From a virus, in IMG/VR virus record IMGVR_UViG_3300046777_001354, positions 1-31,596 of that record: DNA of 31,596 bases, one strand, 5' to 3'. How positions within the stretch are numbered: the stretch's first letter is position 1; the number at the start of each line of letters is the position of its first letter. Below the pieces are notes generated by a model, which saw nothing but the letters and a program-made list of their open reading frames with translations, was not told the DNA's origin and made no database searches. Below are positions 6,205-12,691 of this stretch, piece by piece. The translations under genes and the position numbers were made by a program.

Positions 6205-7530
6205 ATGGCATGGTATAACGATATTTTCAAAAGCAAATCAAAAGGCACCGAAGTAGTGGAGGGGTATCAATCATTTTCTACTCCATTCCTTCCCGTAGGC
6301 CGTGGCAATTTAACCCTACCGTATGTGAATGGTAGGTATGATACCAATAAGGAGGTACGTTTTGGTACGGATGGACTATACCCAGAGCTACTTAACCAGA
6401 TGTATTACAGCTCACCTTTACATGGGGCCATTGTTGATTACAAAACAAATGCAGTAATTGGTGGAGGCTTTGCTTTGAGCACGGATAAAATGACAGCTCA
6501 GGAAAAACTAGAGCTCTATACCTTTGAGAAAAAAATCAATCTTAAGCACATTGTAAAGGCTACCACAAAACAGCTCATTCTACATAATCGGGTTTACTTT
6601 AAATTATGTTTTGATAAAAAACGGAAGCTAACTAAGATTGAAAACATCAGCCCTGAAAAAGTAAGGGTATCTAGGGATAGAAAGATGTACTATCTATGTG
6701 ATGACTGGAGCACTAGGATAGATATTAGAGAGATTAAACCCTACCACATCACCTGTACCGATGAATATCAGCTCTATTGCTATGAGATAAAATCGATGGG
6801 TCAGGATTACTACCCACTACCTACCTATACAAGTGCCCTTAATTTTGCATTTTTGAGTGGTGATCTTTCATACTTTGCAAAGAGTAACATTCAAAATAGC
6901 GTTTTTCCATCCTTTGCTATGATGTTCCCCAAACGACCACAGTCAGAGGAGGAGAAGCACATGATAAAGGAAACCATCGACAGGCTCAAGGGTGCAGCCA
7001 ATGCTGGAAAGGCTGTTGCATTCTTTGCCAATAGCCAGGACCAGCTCCCTAAGATAGAGGCCCTTCCAAATAACAATAATGACAAGCTATTTCTTGAGGC
7101 CTCTCAATTGAATACTGAGCAAATCTGTTTTGCTCATACCATTGACCCTATTCTCATGGGTATCCGTACGGCAGGAGCTCTGGGTAATGGTTCCGATATT
7201 AAGCAGGCATACATTATATTCGAGAAAAACGTGGTAATGGAGCTCCGCAATCAGATTACCACAATCTTTAATGAGCTTATATCTATTGCCCGTATCCCTG
7301 CTGAATTTACAATTAACAACTTCCAGATTATTAACGAGACAATCGTGGAACTGGAGGAGGATACGAGTAAGACCAATGATGCACTCAATAGCCTTAGCCC
7401 ATTGGTAGCTACAAAGGTTCTTGAGACAATGACCATTAACGAGATACGAGCTCTGGCATCCTTACCGCCAATAGAGGGAGGAGATGTAACACAAGCCGTT
7501 GCCAATGCAACAGCACAACCCATTGCATAA
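6205..7530 (+). CDS. Portal protein, 441 aa
   Basis: The start at 6205 (MAWYNDIFKSK) is chosen because the preceding gene stops at 6203; the frame also has an upstream ATG at 6172 that would overlap it. The size and sequence style match portal proteins of small Bacteroidota siphoviruses: an N-terminal region with LYPELLNQMYYSSPLHGAIV, a middle stem region, and a C-terminal half with AKSNIQNSVFP, TIDPILMGIRTAGALGNGSD and a helix-rich end. The portal is the dodecameric ring through which DNA is packaged and to which the tail attaches. It lies unusually far from the terminase genes and downstream of the capsid gene. Confidence 0.82.
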   Translation: MAWYNDIFKSKSKGTEVVEGYQSFSTPFLPVGRGNLTLPYVNGRYDTNKEVRFGTDGLYPELLNQMYYSSPLHGAIVDYKTNAVIGGGFALSTDKMTAQEKLELYTFEKKINLKHIVKATTKQLILHNRVYFKLCFDKKRKLTKIENISPEKVRVSRDRKMYYLCDDWSTRIDIREIKPYHITCTDEYQLYCYEIKSMGQDYYPLPTYTSALNFAFLSGDLSYFAKSNIQNSVFPSFAMMFPKRPQSEEEKHMIKETIDRLKGAANAGKAVAFFANSQDQLPKIEALPNNNNDKLFLEASQLNTEQICFAHTIDPILMGIRTAGALGNGSDIKQAYIIFEKNVVMELRNQITTIFNELISIARIPAEFTINNFQIINETIVELEEDTSKTNDALNSLSPLVATKVLETMTINEIRALASLPPIEGGDVTQAVANATAQPIA

Positions 7531-8096
7531 TGTTATATTTTATTACCGAGAATTACCTTAAAACAAATACTCCGATAACGGCAAACGTGGATGTAACAGA
7601 TGTTACTCCATACATAGCTACGCAATCGGCATTAAGGATACAGCCTATCCTGGGAACTGTATTTTATAACCATCTTTTGGCAGCCTACAACGCACAAACC
7701 TTAACAAATGACGAGATTGATTTGGTAGAATTTATCCAGCCCGTCATTGCATGGAGATCAGCAGAGGATGCTGTTTTCGGTTTGACCTACCAATTAAAAA
7801 ATAAAGGCCTACAAACTCAGAACGGTGATTACTCAGCTAGTGTATCCCGTAGTGAGGTAGCCTTCGGCATGGAGCACTATGCACAGAAAGCTAGTTTTTT
7901 TGAGCAGAGATTGATTAGATGGCTCCTGGCTAACAAGGCACTATTCCCGATCTTTACATCTGCTGCCAATACTGATACAGACCTTAGGCCAATGTTCAAT
8001 CATTGCTCATGCATCAACGAATGGACCACAACCTGCACCGGGTTATGTGGTAACTTCCGAGAGAATGGCTACAATAACAGCATCTTAATTCTGTGA
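7530..8096 (+). CDS. Head-tail connector-like protein, 188 aa
   Basis: The start overlaps the portal stop by one base (TAATG). It begins MLYFITENYLKTNTPITANVD and includes PYIATQSALRIQPILGTVFYNHLLAAYN, a helical layout typical of small head completion or connector proteins in Bacteroidota phages (DUF6712-like from memory). The C-terminus is rich in Cys (CSCINEWTTTCTGLC), unusual for a connector and possibly metal-binding or disulfide-forming. Position right after the portal supports a head-tail joining role. The last bases overlap the GTG start of the holin gene. Confidence 0.65.
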   Translation: MLYFITENYLKTNTPITANVDVTDVTPYIATQSALRIQPILGTVFYNHLLAAYNAQTLTNDEIDLVEFIQPVIAWRSAEDAVFGLTYQLKNKGLQTQNGDYSASVSRSEVAFGMEHYAQKASFFEQRLIRWLLANKALFPIFTSAANTDTDLRPMFNHCSCINEWTTTCTGLCGNFRENGYNNSILIL

Positions 8097-8581
8097 GGGC
8101 ACAGCTCAGCATATTACTCACAACAATCCAGGCAAAGTGGCCTGCATTAATAGCAACAATCATGGCTTTTTTTATGCCTATTTACGGGCTTTTATTCTTA
8201 ATAGGCTTTGCCATTGTCCTGGATACCATTACAGGTATCTGGAAGGCCAAAAAAACAAAGGTACCCATCACTAGCAGGGCCCTTAGTGGTATTATTTCTA
8301 AGATGTTCCTTTATGAAATTACCGTTATTTTGTTTTATTTAATAGATTATTTCATCCTTAATGATATTGTTATAAAGTTTTTTACTGTACCTTTAATGCT
8401 GACCAAAGTAATGGCATTGATATTGGCATCCATTGAGGTGATCAGTATAAATGAGAATTATAAGGCCGTGCAAGGCATTGATTTATGGCAAAGTGCAAAG
8501 AGGCTGATGTCAAGAGCTAAAGAGATAAAACAAAATACAGACGAAATATGTACACCAGGGAACAAATCGAGCGAGCTGTAA
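8093..8581 (+). CDS. Holin, 162 aa
   Basis: Begins with GTG at 8093, overlapping the previous stop (GTGA). Hydrophobic segments lie near residues 17-45 (PALIATIMAFFMPIYGLLFL), about 72-92 and about 96-117. After the first comes the motif DTITGIWKAKKTK, typical of the phage holin family 4 (toxin secretion/lysis holin) common in Bacteroidota and Firmicutes. The C-terminal 40 residues are polar and charged. It should form lesions in the inner membrane that start lysis. Directly followed, with a 34-base overlap, by the probable lysin, completing a holin-lysin-spanin cassette. Confidence 0.85.
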   Translation: MRAQLSILLTTIQAKWPALIATIMAFFMPIYGLLFLIGFAIVLDTITGIWKAKKTKVPITSRALSGIISKMFLYEITVILFYLIDYFILNDIVIKFFTVPLMLTKVMALILASIEVISINENYKAVQGIDLWQSAKRLMSRAKEIKQNTDEICTPGNKSSEL

Positions 8582-9141
8582 AAGAGAAAGGATATAAATG
8601 GTTTGAGGATACCGCAAATAAGGGGTATGATGTCAATATAGTAGGCATCCGCAACAATGCCCCATCAATTGCTGATAAGGTTACCAATGTTTTTGATGAT
8701 CATATCACCATAACCTATAAAGATAGCCTAGGTAACTTGAATTTCTTTTGTTGGAATGCCACAACAGATCCAGGCAAAAAGGGAGTACAGCAGTTTCATA
8801 ATGCAAAAGGGGTAGCTAGATTGGTTCCTGGTCAATACAGAGCAACGTGGAAAATAGATAAACATCAGGGCAAATATGATGCACTATGCCAGAGGCTCGG
8901 AGAGGTTACTGTTTGGAGGGATGGCAACAAAGATTTAAATTTTGATGAGGTAAGAAAAGATACCGGTATCTTTGGCATAAACATCCACAAAGCAGGAACA
9001 GATAGCACATGGGTAGAGAACTGGAGCGAAGGGTGCCAGGTGTTCAAGAGAGTAAAAGATTTCGAAACGTTTATGTTTATATGCAAGAAGGCCGCTAAGA
9101 TTCACGGCAATTGCTTCAGTTATACTTTACTCGAGATATGA
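8548..9141 (+). CDS. Putative endolysin with YkuD-like H-x12-S-x-G-C motif, 197 aa
   Basis: 197-residue protein between the holin and spanin genes. The C-terminal half has GINIHKAG (His147) and then WSEGCQVF (Ser160, Cys163), i.e. H-x12-S-x-G-C. This is the active-site layout of L,D-transpeptidase (YkuD) fold enzymes, where the Cys is the nucleophile. The central region has W and Y strands and a VWRDGNKDLNFDE segment that looks like a metal- or sugar-contacting loop. No lysozyme or amidase motif is present. Expected role: cutting or rearranging peptide crosslinks of peptidoglycan at lysis. The enzyme class is inferred from motif and context; the reaction direction is unknown. Confidence 0.7.
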   Translation: MYTREQIERAVKEKGYKWFEDTANKGYDVNIVGIRNNAPSIADKVTNVFDDHITITYKDSLGNLNFFCWNATTDPGKKGVQQFHNAKGVARLVPGQYRATWKIDKHQGKYDALCQRLGEVTVWRDGNKDLNFDEVRKDTGIFGINIHKAGTDSTWVENWSEGCQVFKRVKDFETFMFICKKAAKIHGNCFSYTLLEI

Positions 9142-9602
9142 GATACCTAATACCTTTAATATTATTGATATCCTGCTCAGCTCCTAAACGGGCCCAGTAT
9201 CATTACAAGAGAGCCCTAGCTAATGGCCTTAAAATTGAGCAAACTAGTGATACTATTCAAGTGCTAAAGGTGGACAGCTTCCCTGTTATTGTTAATGATA
9301 CCATCGTATGGGAGAAAATTATCGCATATCGCGATACGGTAATAAATTTCAAAACTGTTGATATACCTAAAACAAAATGGCAGACCCGTATCGAGTATCG
9401 TGAACGGGTAAAGACCTTGAAAATCAAAGGAGATACAGAAGTAAAGGTAATAAGAGAGCAGGCAAAAGCAGCAGCAGTTAAAGAGGTAAAGTACCGCACC
9501 AGATGGTGGCCATTTGTTGTCGGTTTAATTATAGGTTTAATAATACCGTACCTATTGCAGGGAGGCCTACTAGATAGGCTGGCCCTATGGAGAAAATTAT
9601 GA
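9138..9602 (+). CDS. Unimolecular spanin-like lipoprotein, 154 aa
   Basis: The start at 9138 (MRYLIPLILLISCSAPKR) is chosen because it gives a perfect lipoprotein signal peptide with lipobox LISC and overlaps the lysin stop (ATGA). After the lipobox follows a periplasmic stretch of about 110 residues with alternating beta and charged helical segments. A membrane helix near the C-terminus (WPFVVGLIIGLIIPYLL, about residues 124-140) then leads to a basic tail. An outer-membrane lipid anchor at the N-terminus plus an inner-membrane helix at the C-terminus in one chain is the architecture of u-spanins, which fuse the two membranes in the last step of lysis of Gram-negative cells. Confidence 0.75.
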   Translation: MRYLIPLILLISCSAPKRAQYHYKRALANGLKIEQTSDTIQVLKVDSFPVIVNDTIVWEKIIAYRDTVINFKTVDIPKTKWQTRIEYRERVKTLKIKGDTEVKVIREQAKAAAVKEVKYRTRWWPFVVGLIIGLIIPYLLQGGLLDRLALWRKL

Positions 9603-10378
9603 TAAGAAAAAGATTGTTTTACGACATTGAGACATCATTCAATGTTGGGGTGTTTTGGAGAACAGGGTACAACATTAATATAAACCCTCAGGATATAATC
9701 CATGAGAGGGCAATCATTTGCATTTGTTATAAGTGGGAAGGTGAGGAGGAGATCCACAGCTTAACATGGTCAAAGAACCAAAGCGATAAGGCCATGCTCA
9801 AAGAATTTACCAAATTATTGGCTCAAGCGGATGAGATTGTGGCTCATAATGGGGATAGATTTGATCTTAAATGGATACGCACAAGAGCTTTAATTCACGG
9901 CATTGATGTTATGCCTCATCCTAAGACCATTGATACCCTTAAACTGGCTAAAAAATACTTTAATTTCAATAGCAATAAACTTGACTACATTGCTAAATTC
10001 CTAAACGTAGGTGCAAAGATGGAAACTGGAGGCTTAGATTTGTGGAAAGATATCGTATTTCGCAAAGATCAGCAGGCCCTGGATAAGATGGTGGCCTATT
10101 GCAAGATGGATGTGGAGGTATTAGAGAAGGTATATAATAAAATACAGGCATATACATTACCTCAGCACAATTATGCAGTACAGCATGGAGGGGATAAGTA
10201 CGAATGTGTAGAATGTGGAGGCACTAACTACCAATATAATAAGAAGGTAGTAACCAGAGCAGGTACTGTCCATCATTGGGTAAAATGTAAGGACTGCAAC
10301 AGCTACAATAAGCTCAGCCAATTGATTTTTGGCAAATATCAAGAATATATATATAGAAAGAAAAAAAATATTTTCTAG
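9599..10378 (+). CDS. DEDDy 3'-5' exonuclease with C-terminal zinc ribbon, 259 aa
   Basis: RNase H-fold exonuclease. Motif I is YDIET near residues 8-12, motif II HNGDRFDLKW near residues 80-90, and motif III YCKMD (Y-x3-D), giving the DEDDy set. The C-terminal 65 residues hold a CxxC...CxxC zinc ribbon (CVECGG and CKDCN). The start at 9599 overlaps the spanin stop (ATGA); an ATG four codons earlier (9587) is also possible and would overlap slightly more. Similar proteins occur as stand-alone proofreading or processing nucleases in phage replication modules that lack a full DNA polymerase, as here. Confidence 0.85.
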   Translation: MIRKRLFYDIETSFNVGVFWRTGYNININPQDIIHERAIICICYKWEGEEEIHSLTWSKNQSDKAMLKEFTKLLAQADEIVAHNGDRFDLKWIRTRALIHGIDVMPHPKTIDTLKLAKKYFNFNSNKLDYIAKFLNVGAKMETGGLDLWKDIVFRKDQQALDKMVAYCKMDVEVLEKVYNKIQAYTLPQHNYAVQHGGDKYECVECGGTNYQYNKKVVTRAGTVHHWVKCKDCNSYNKLSQLIFGKYQEYIYRKKKNIF

Positions 10379-10459
10379 CTAATTCCTTTATTTTACAAGG
10401 GTTTCCGTACATTTTAATATTAAAATTATGTTAAAAATGTTAAAAAGTCGGTATAAATA

Positions 10460-10490
10460 TTTGCATATATGAAAATAAGCAGTAATTTTA
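10460..10490 (+). promoter_or_regulatory. Candidate promoter before the early small-gene cluster
   Basis: TTTG (10460-10463), 19 bases, then TAATTTTA (10483-10490), one mismatch from TAnnTTTG. The 145-base gap 10379-10523 is very AT-rich and otherwise holds nothing I can name. The preceding gene ends at 10378 without a clear terminator. Confidence 0.35.
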
Positions 10491-10523
10491 CAGAGTCAAT
10501 AAGGCACAAAACCCATAAAAAAA

Positions 10524-10736
10524 ATGATTATGAAAATTTCAGAAATTACAATTAAGAGAACTTCAAGCTACGGCCATTACCGAGTAACTGGAGTAGTAGA
10601 AGGTACAGAGGTATCATGCATCACTACCAATAGCGAGGCATTTGATTACCTGAATGATTATGATGATGCGGATAAACAAGCTGCAGCTCAAGCTCATTGC
10701 GAGATGATTCTAGAATTAACCTACGAAAACTTATAA
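10524..10736 (+). CDS. Small hypothetical protein, 70 aa
   Basis: First gene after the AT-rich gap. Translation begins at 10524 or at the second ATG at 10530 (MKISEITIKRTSSYGHYRV); an A8 run precedes it. Two beta strands followed by an acidic helix (YLNDYDDADKQAAAQAHCEMI). Small proteins of this pattern (short beta hairpin plus helix) are common in the early regions of Flavobacteriia phages, but no function is assigned. It heads a row of overlapping small genes. Confidence 0.7.
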   Translation: MIMKISEITIKRTSSYGHYRVTGVVEGTEVSCITTNSEAFDYLNDYDDADKQAAAQAHCEMILELTYENL

Positions 10737-10738
10737 TT

Positions 10739-10843
10739 ATGAAAGATCCCTATGTAAACAGCTTAGTTAGCTTTATCGTGTTAGTAGGCATGACAGCCGT
10801 AATGTATTACTCTTTAATCTATTCAATATGTGGATCAATATAA
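10739..10843 (+). CDS. Small single-span membrane peptide, 34 aa
   Basis: ATG at 10739 just after the previous stop; 34 codons to TAA at 10841-10843. The product starts MKDPYVNSLVSFIVLVG and has one hydrophobic segment of about 20 residues. The stop lies 16 bases inside the next gene, matching the compact overlap style of the region. Short, so the call depends on context and on the clean membrane segment. Confidence 0.55.
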   Translation: MKDPYVNSLVSFIVLVGMTAVMYYSLIYSICGSI

Positions 10844-11112
10844 CAGATGGAATTGAAAAAAATCAATATGAAGCTGAATTCGAGATCTTTAATTATTGTG
10901 GAGATTTTAAATTCAGAATGTTCAGAGATGAAACTTTTGATATATATGATGTGCAGGCATACACATCAGAAGGTGATGATCATATCATGAGCTCTACGCA
11001 ATTAGATGGCCTTAATTATTGGCTCCAGGAGCTCATCAATGAGAAAGGTATCTGCTATGACAATGGATATAGCTATCATGAATGGGATGAACACGCAATC
11101 AACGGCCTATGA
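10828..11112 (+). CDS. Hypothetical acidic protein, 94 aa
   Basis: Starts inside the end of the small membrane peptide gene. Acidic and rich in aromatic residues (YHEWDE, FKFRMFRDETFDIYD); predicted compact alpha/beta, no membrane helix, no known motif. Its stop overlaps the next ATG (ATGA). Function unknown; part of the early cluster. Confidence 0.75.
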   Translation: MWINITDGIEKNQYEAEFEIFNYCGDFKFRMFRDETFDIYDVQAYTSEGDDHIMSSTQLDGLNYWLQELINEKGICYDNGYSYHEWDEHAINGL

Positions 11113-11321
11113 ATCTATATGAGATGGCCAGATGGTGGCGGAAGCAGAGCCTACCCCATGACAGGGGTGGCTCTTTTAATGTAGAATTATATTTAGAAAT
11201 ATTAAAAATTAAATACCAATGTTTAGATTACTGTACTACGCAGGAGGAAGCCTCAGAGAGAGTTACGACTTCCCCACAGAAGCCCTCGCCAACTGGAAAG
11301 CAAGAGAGCTCTATAGATTAG
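11109..11321 (+). CDS. Small ORF, 70 aa, with uncertain C-terminal half
   Basis: ATGA-coupled to the previous gene. The first ~37 residues (MNLYEMARWWRKQSLPHDRG...) look like protein, but the rest (Ser/Thr/Pro/Gln-rich) looks like an out-of-frame reading because another convincing ORF (11219-11362) occupies the same DNA in a different frame. Either the two genes truly overlap by 103 bases or the real product is shorter through a frameshift relative to relatives. Function unknown. Confidence 0.45.
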   Translation: MNLYEMARWWRKQSLPHDRGGSFNVELYLEILKIKYQCLDYCTTQEEASERVTTSPQKPSPTGKQESSID

Positions 11322-11362
11322 GCACTCATAGATTAGGACATTTTATAATTGAGAAGGTATGA
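11219..11362 (+). CDS. Small protein, 47 aa, overlapping the preceding ORF
   Basis: ATG at 11219, stop TGA 11360-11362, which overlaps the next gene's ATG at 11359 (ATGA). The product begins MFRLLYYAGGSLRESYDFPT and continues with a basic helix (ANWKARELYRLGTHRLG), a pattern I recall from small proteins of Flavobacteriia phages. The ATGA coupling at its end makes it a better candidate for real translation than the C-terminal half of the 11109 ORF. Confidence 0.6.
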   Translation: MFRLLYYAGGSLRESYDFPTEALANWKARELYRLGTHRLGHFIIEKV

Positions 11363-11613
11363 CATCGTATAAATTAAAGAGATGTTATCTAATTATTCAG
11401 CTAATGAATGATTTAAAATATCATAAGATAAAAGATATCCAGGCATATATTAATAGATCAATGGACAGTAACTATTGCAAGAGTCAAATTGAGAAGGATC
11501 TAAACTGGATTAAATGGAACCTGGATGTGGATGAATATGAAGCAGGAAAGGATGGCCGTAGGCTATATGAGAAGGTGGATTTTTTTGAACGTTTAAAAAA
11601 CTTTTTACAATGA
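11359..11613 (+). CDS. HTH-like small protein, 84 aa
   Basis: 84 residues, basic at the N-terminus (MTSYKLKRCYLIIQLMND), with a layout like the N-terminal winged HTH of DeoR/WYL-type regulators: a leading helix, then DIQAYI, then a helix with the K..IEKDLNWIK pattern. ATGA-coupled on both sides. Could be a DNA-binding early regulator; no effector domain is attached. The HTH call is from pattern only. Confidence 0.6.
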   Translation: MTSYKLKRCYLIIQLMNDLKYHKIKDIQAYINRSMDSNYCKSQIEKDLNWIKWNLDVDEYEAGKDGRRLYEKVDFFERLKNFLQ

Positions 11614-11798
11614 ATTATATCGAATACTACAGAATGTGGCTACCAGATATCGTGGAGCCTGAAGGTGGCACCTGGTGTTACATGGGGATGGATGAGGATG
11701 GATATATGTATCAGTTAAACTTTAATTATAAAGATAAGGATGATCTAGATACCTATGATACATACATTGAATGGGGCTATAAGATCGAGAAGCTATGA
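11610..11798 (+). CDS. Small acidic hypothetical protein, 62 aa
   Basis: Acidic, Tyr/Trp-rich protein (GTWCYMGMDEDGYMYQLNFNY). Likely a small beta-sheet protein, with no membrane helix. ATGA overlap with neighbours on both sides, so it is probably co-translated with the two HTH-type genes that flank it. Function unknown. Confidence 0.65.
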   Translation: MNYIEYYRMWLPDIVEPEGGTWCYMGMDEDGYMYQLNFNYKDKDDLDTYDTYIEWGYKIEKL

Positions 11799-11989
11799 AC
11801 CAACACAAAATATACAGGGTGCTTAGGCTCATACAGATGCTACAGGCAAAGCCCAGGCCAGTGAGAAGCATGGCCAGGTACTTAGGAACTAGTGAACGCA
11901 CAGTATATAGATACATTCAGCTTTTTATACACCTAAATATGCAAGTAAAAAAGGACCAATTTAATAAATACTTTATAGAACAAAAATGA
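11795..11989 (+). CDS. Small winged-HTH protein, 64 aa
   Basis: Clear helix-turn-helix: KIYRVLRLIQMLQAKPRPVR then MARYLGTSERTVYRYIQLF, the pattern of the HTH_11/DeoR-type N-terminal domain (the SERTVYRYI recognition helix). Stand-alone, without a ligand domain. ATGA-coupled to the next gene, a DnaA-domain-like protein. Likely a transcription regulator or a DNA-binding partner in replication start. Confidence 0.75.
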   Translation: MNQHKIYRVLRLIQMLQAKPRPVRSMARYLGTSERTVYRYIQLFIHLNMQVKKDQFNKYFIEQK

Positions 11990-12438
11990 ACGAAGAGAGA
12001 TTTAAACTAGCAACAGACCTTAACCAGGATATAATTGATATCATTGAGGAGTATCAATTGAATGTACCTAAACGCACCCCAGAGATAGCCTTTAAACGTT
12101 TTTTCCTGTACAACTTCCTGCACAAACGCAGGCACCTATCCACCACAATGATTGGCAGGATGTTTGGCAAAAACCATGCTAGTGTAATTCACGGCATACG
12201 GGAGCATGAATACTGGTGGAAGAAAAAAGACCCTTATTACCTCAGGGCTGTCTATCCATTGCCTGAGCTTATTAGCCACAGCAGAGAGGATGTTAATAGC
12301 TATGATGTGAAGGTCATGCACCTGGATGATCAGGAGGTAAGGCTCACCATTACCGGTGTTTTTTCTCCAAAGATGTTAACATCTATTGAACAAGTCATGC
12401 AACGTGAAGAAATTGGCCGTATATTTACCCCATCATAA
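11986..12438 (+). CDS. DnaA C-terminal-domain-like protein, 150 aa
   Basis: Residues about 45-80 read RHLSTTMIGRMFGKNHASVIHGIREHE, close to the DnaA domain IV signature (helix, then G.DHTTV.HA), the part of DnaA that reads the DnaA box. The AAA+ domain is absent, and the remaining 70 residues look like a small separate domain. It sits directly upstream of a 250-base non-coding region holding several DnaA-box-like repeats and of the primase-helicase gene. An origin-recognition role for phage replication, or a repressor using the same fold, is the natural hypothesis. Confidence 0.75.
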   Translation: MNEERFKLATDLNQDIIDIIEEYQLNVPKRTPEIAFKRFFLYNFLHKRRHLSTTMIGRMFGKNHASVIHGIREHEYWWKKKDPYYLRAVYPLPELISHSREDVNSYDVKVMHLDDQEVRLTITGVFSPKMLTSIEQVMQREEIGRIFTPS

Positions 12439-12459
12439 TTATAATGTGGGTTATAATTG

Positions 12460-12484
12460 AAGGGAGTCCAGGCTCCCTTTTTTT
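12460..12484 (+). terminator. Intrinsic terminator after the early cluster
   Basis: AAGGGAG and CTCCCTT form a 7-bp stem around the loop TCCAGG, followed by a run of T residues to 12484. It closes the operon that ends with the DnaA-like gene and isolates the following non-coding region. Confidence 0.85.
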
Positions 12485-12652
12485 GTCATGACAGCATGAC
12501 GATGTGCCAATTCTCTTTATATACCCCTCTTAAGATATGAGTAACTTTTTTTTTGAAACTTTTGCAAATTTATCGTCATATCGTCATGGAATCGCTGAAA
12601 CGTAAGCCTGTATTGAGTTTTAGCCATGACGATAAAAAAAATTTATCGACAT
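12485..12652. other. DnaA-box-like repeat cluster; candidate replication origin or operator
   Basis: The 253-base gap 12439-12691 carries, after the terminator, repeats of ATGACGAT/ATCGTCAT at 12496-12503 (+), 12572-12579 and 12580-12587 (tandem), and 12626-12633, plus TTTATCGACAT at 12642-12652 with one change. The palindrome GTCATGAC is at 12485-12492. TATCGTCATGG (12579-12589) and CCATGACGATA (12624-12634) make a perfect 11-base inverted repeat 34 bases apart. TTATCGACA is one base from the DnaA box TTATCCACA. Between them lies an AT-rich tract (about 12541-12571). This looks like an origin or a complex operator. Confidence 0.6.
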
Positions 12653-12685
12653 TTGTCGGCAGTATTATGTCATTAATTATATTTG
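12652..12685 (+). promoter_or_regulatory. Host-type promoter of the primase-helicase operon
   Basis: TTTG (12652-12655), 22 bases, TATATTTG (12678-12685), ATG at 12692. The same TTTG-N22-TATATTTG arrangement precedes the ERF gene. With the -7 box ending six bases before ATG, the message should be leaderless or nearly so. The -33 box abuts a DnaA-box-like repeat, so a protein bound there could block transcription. Confidence 0.7.
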
Positions 12686-12691
12686 TACCCT

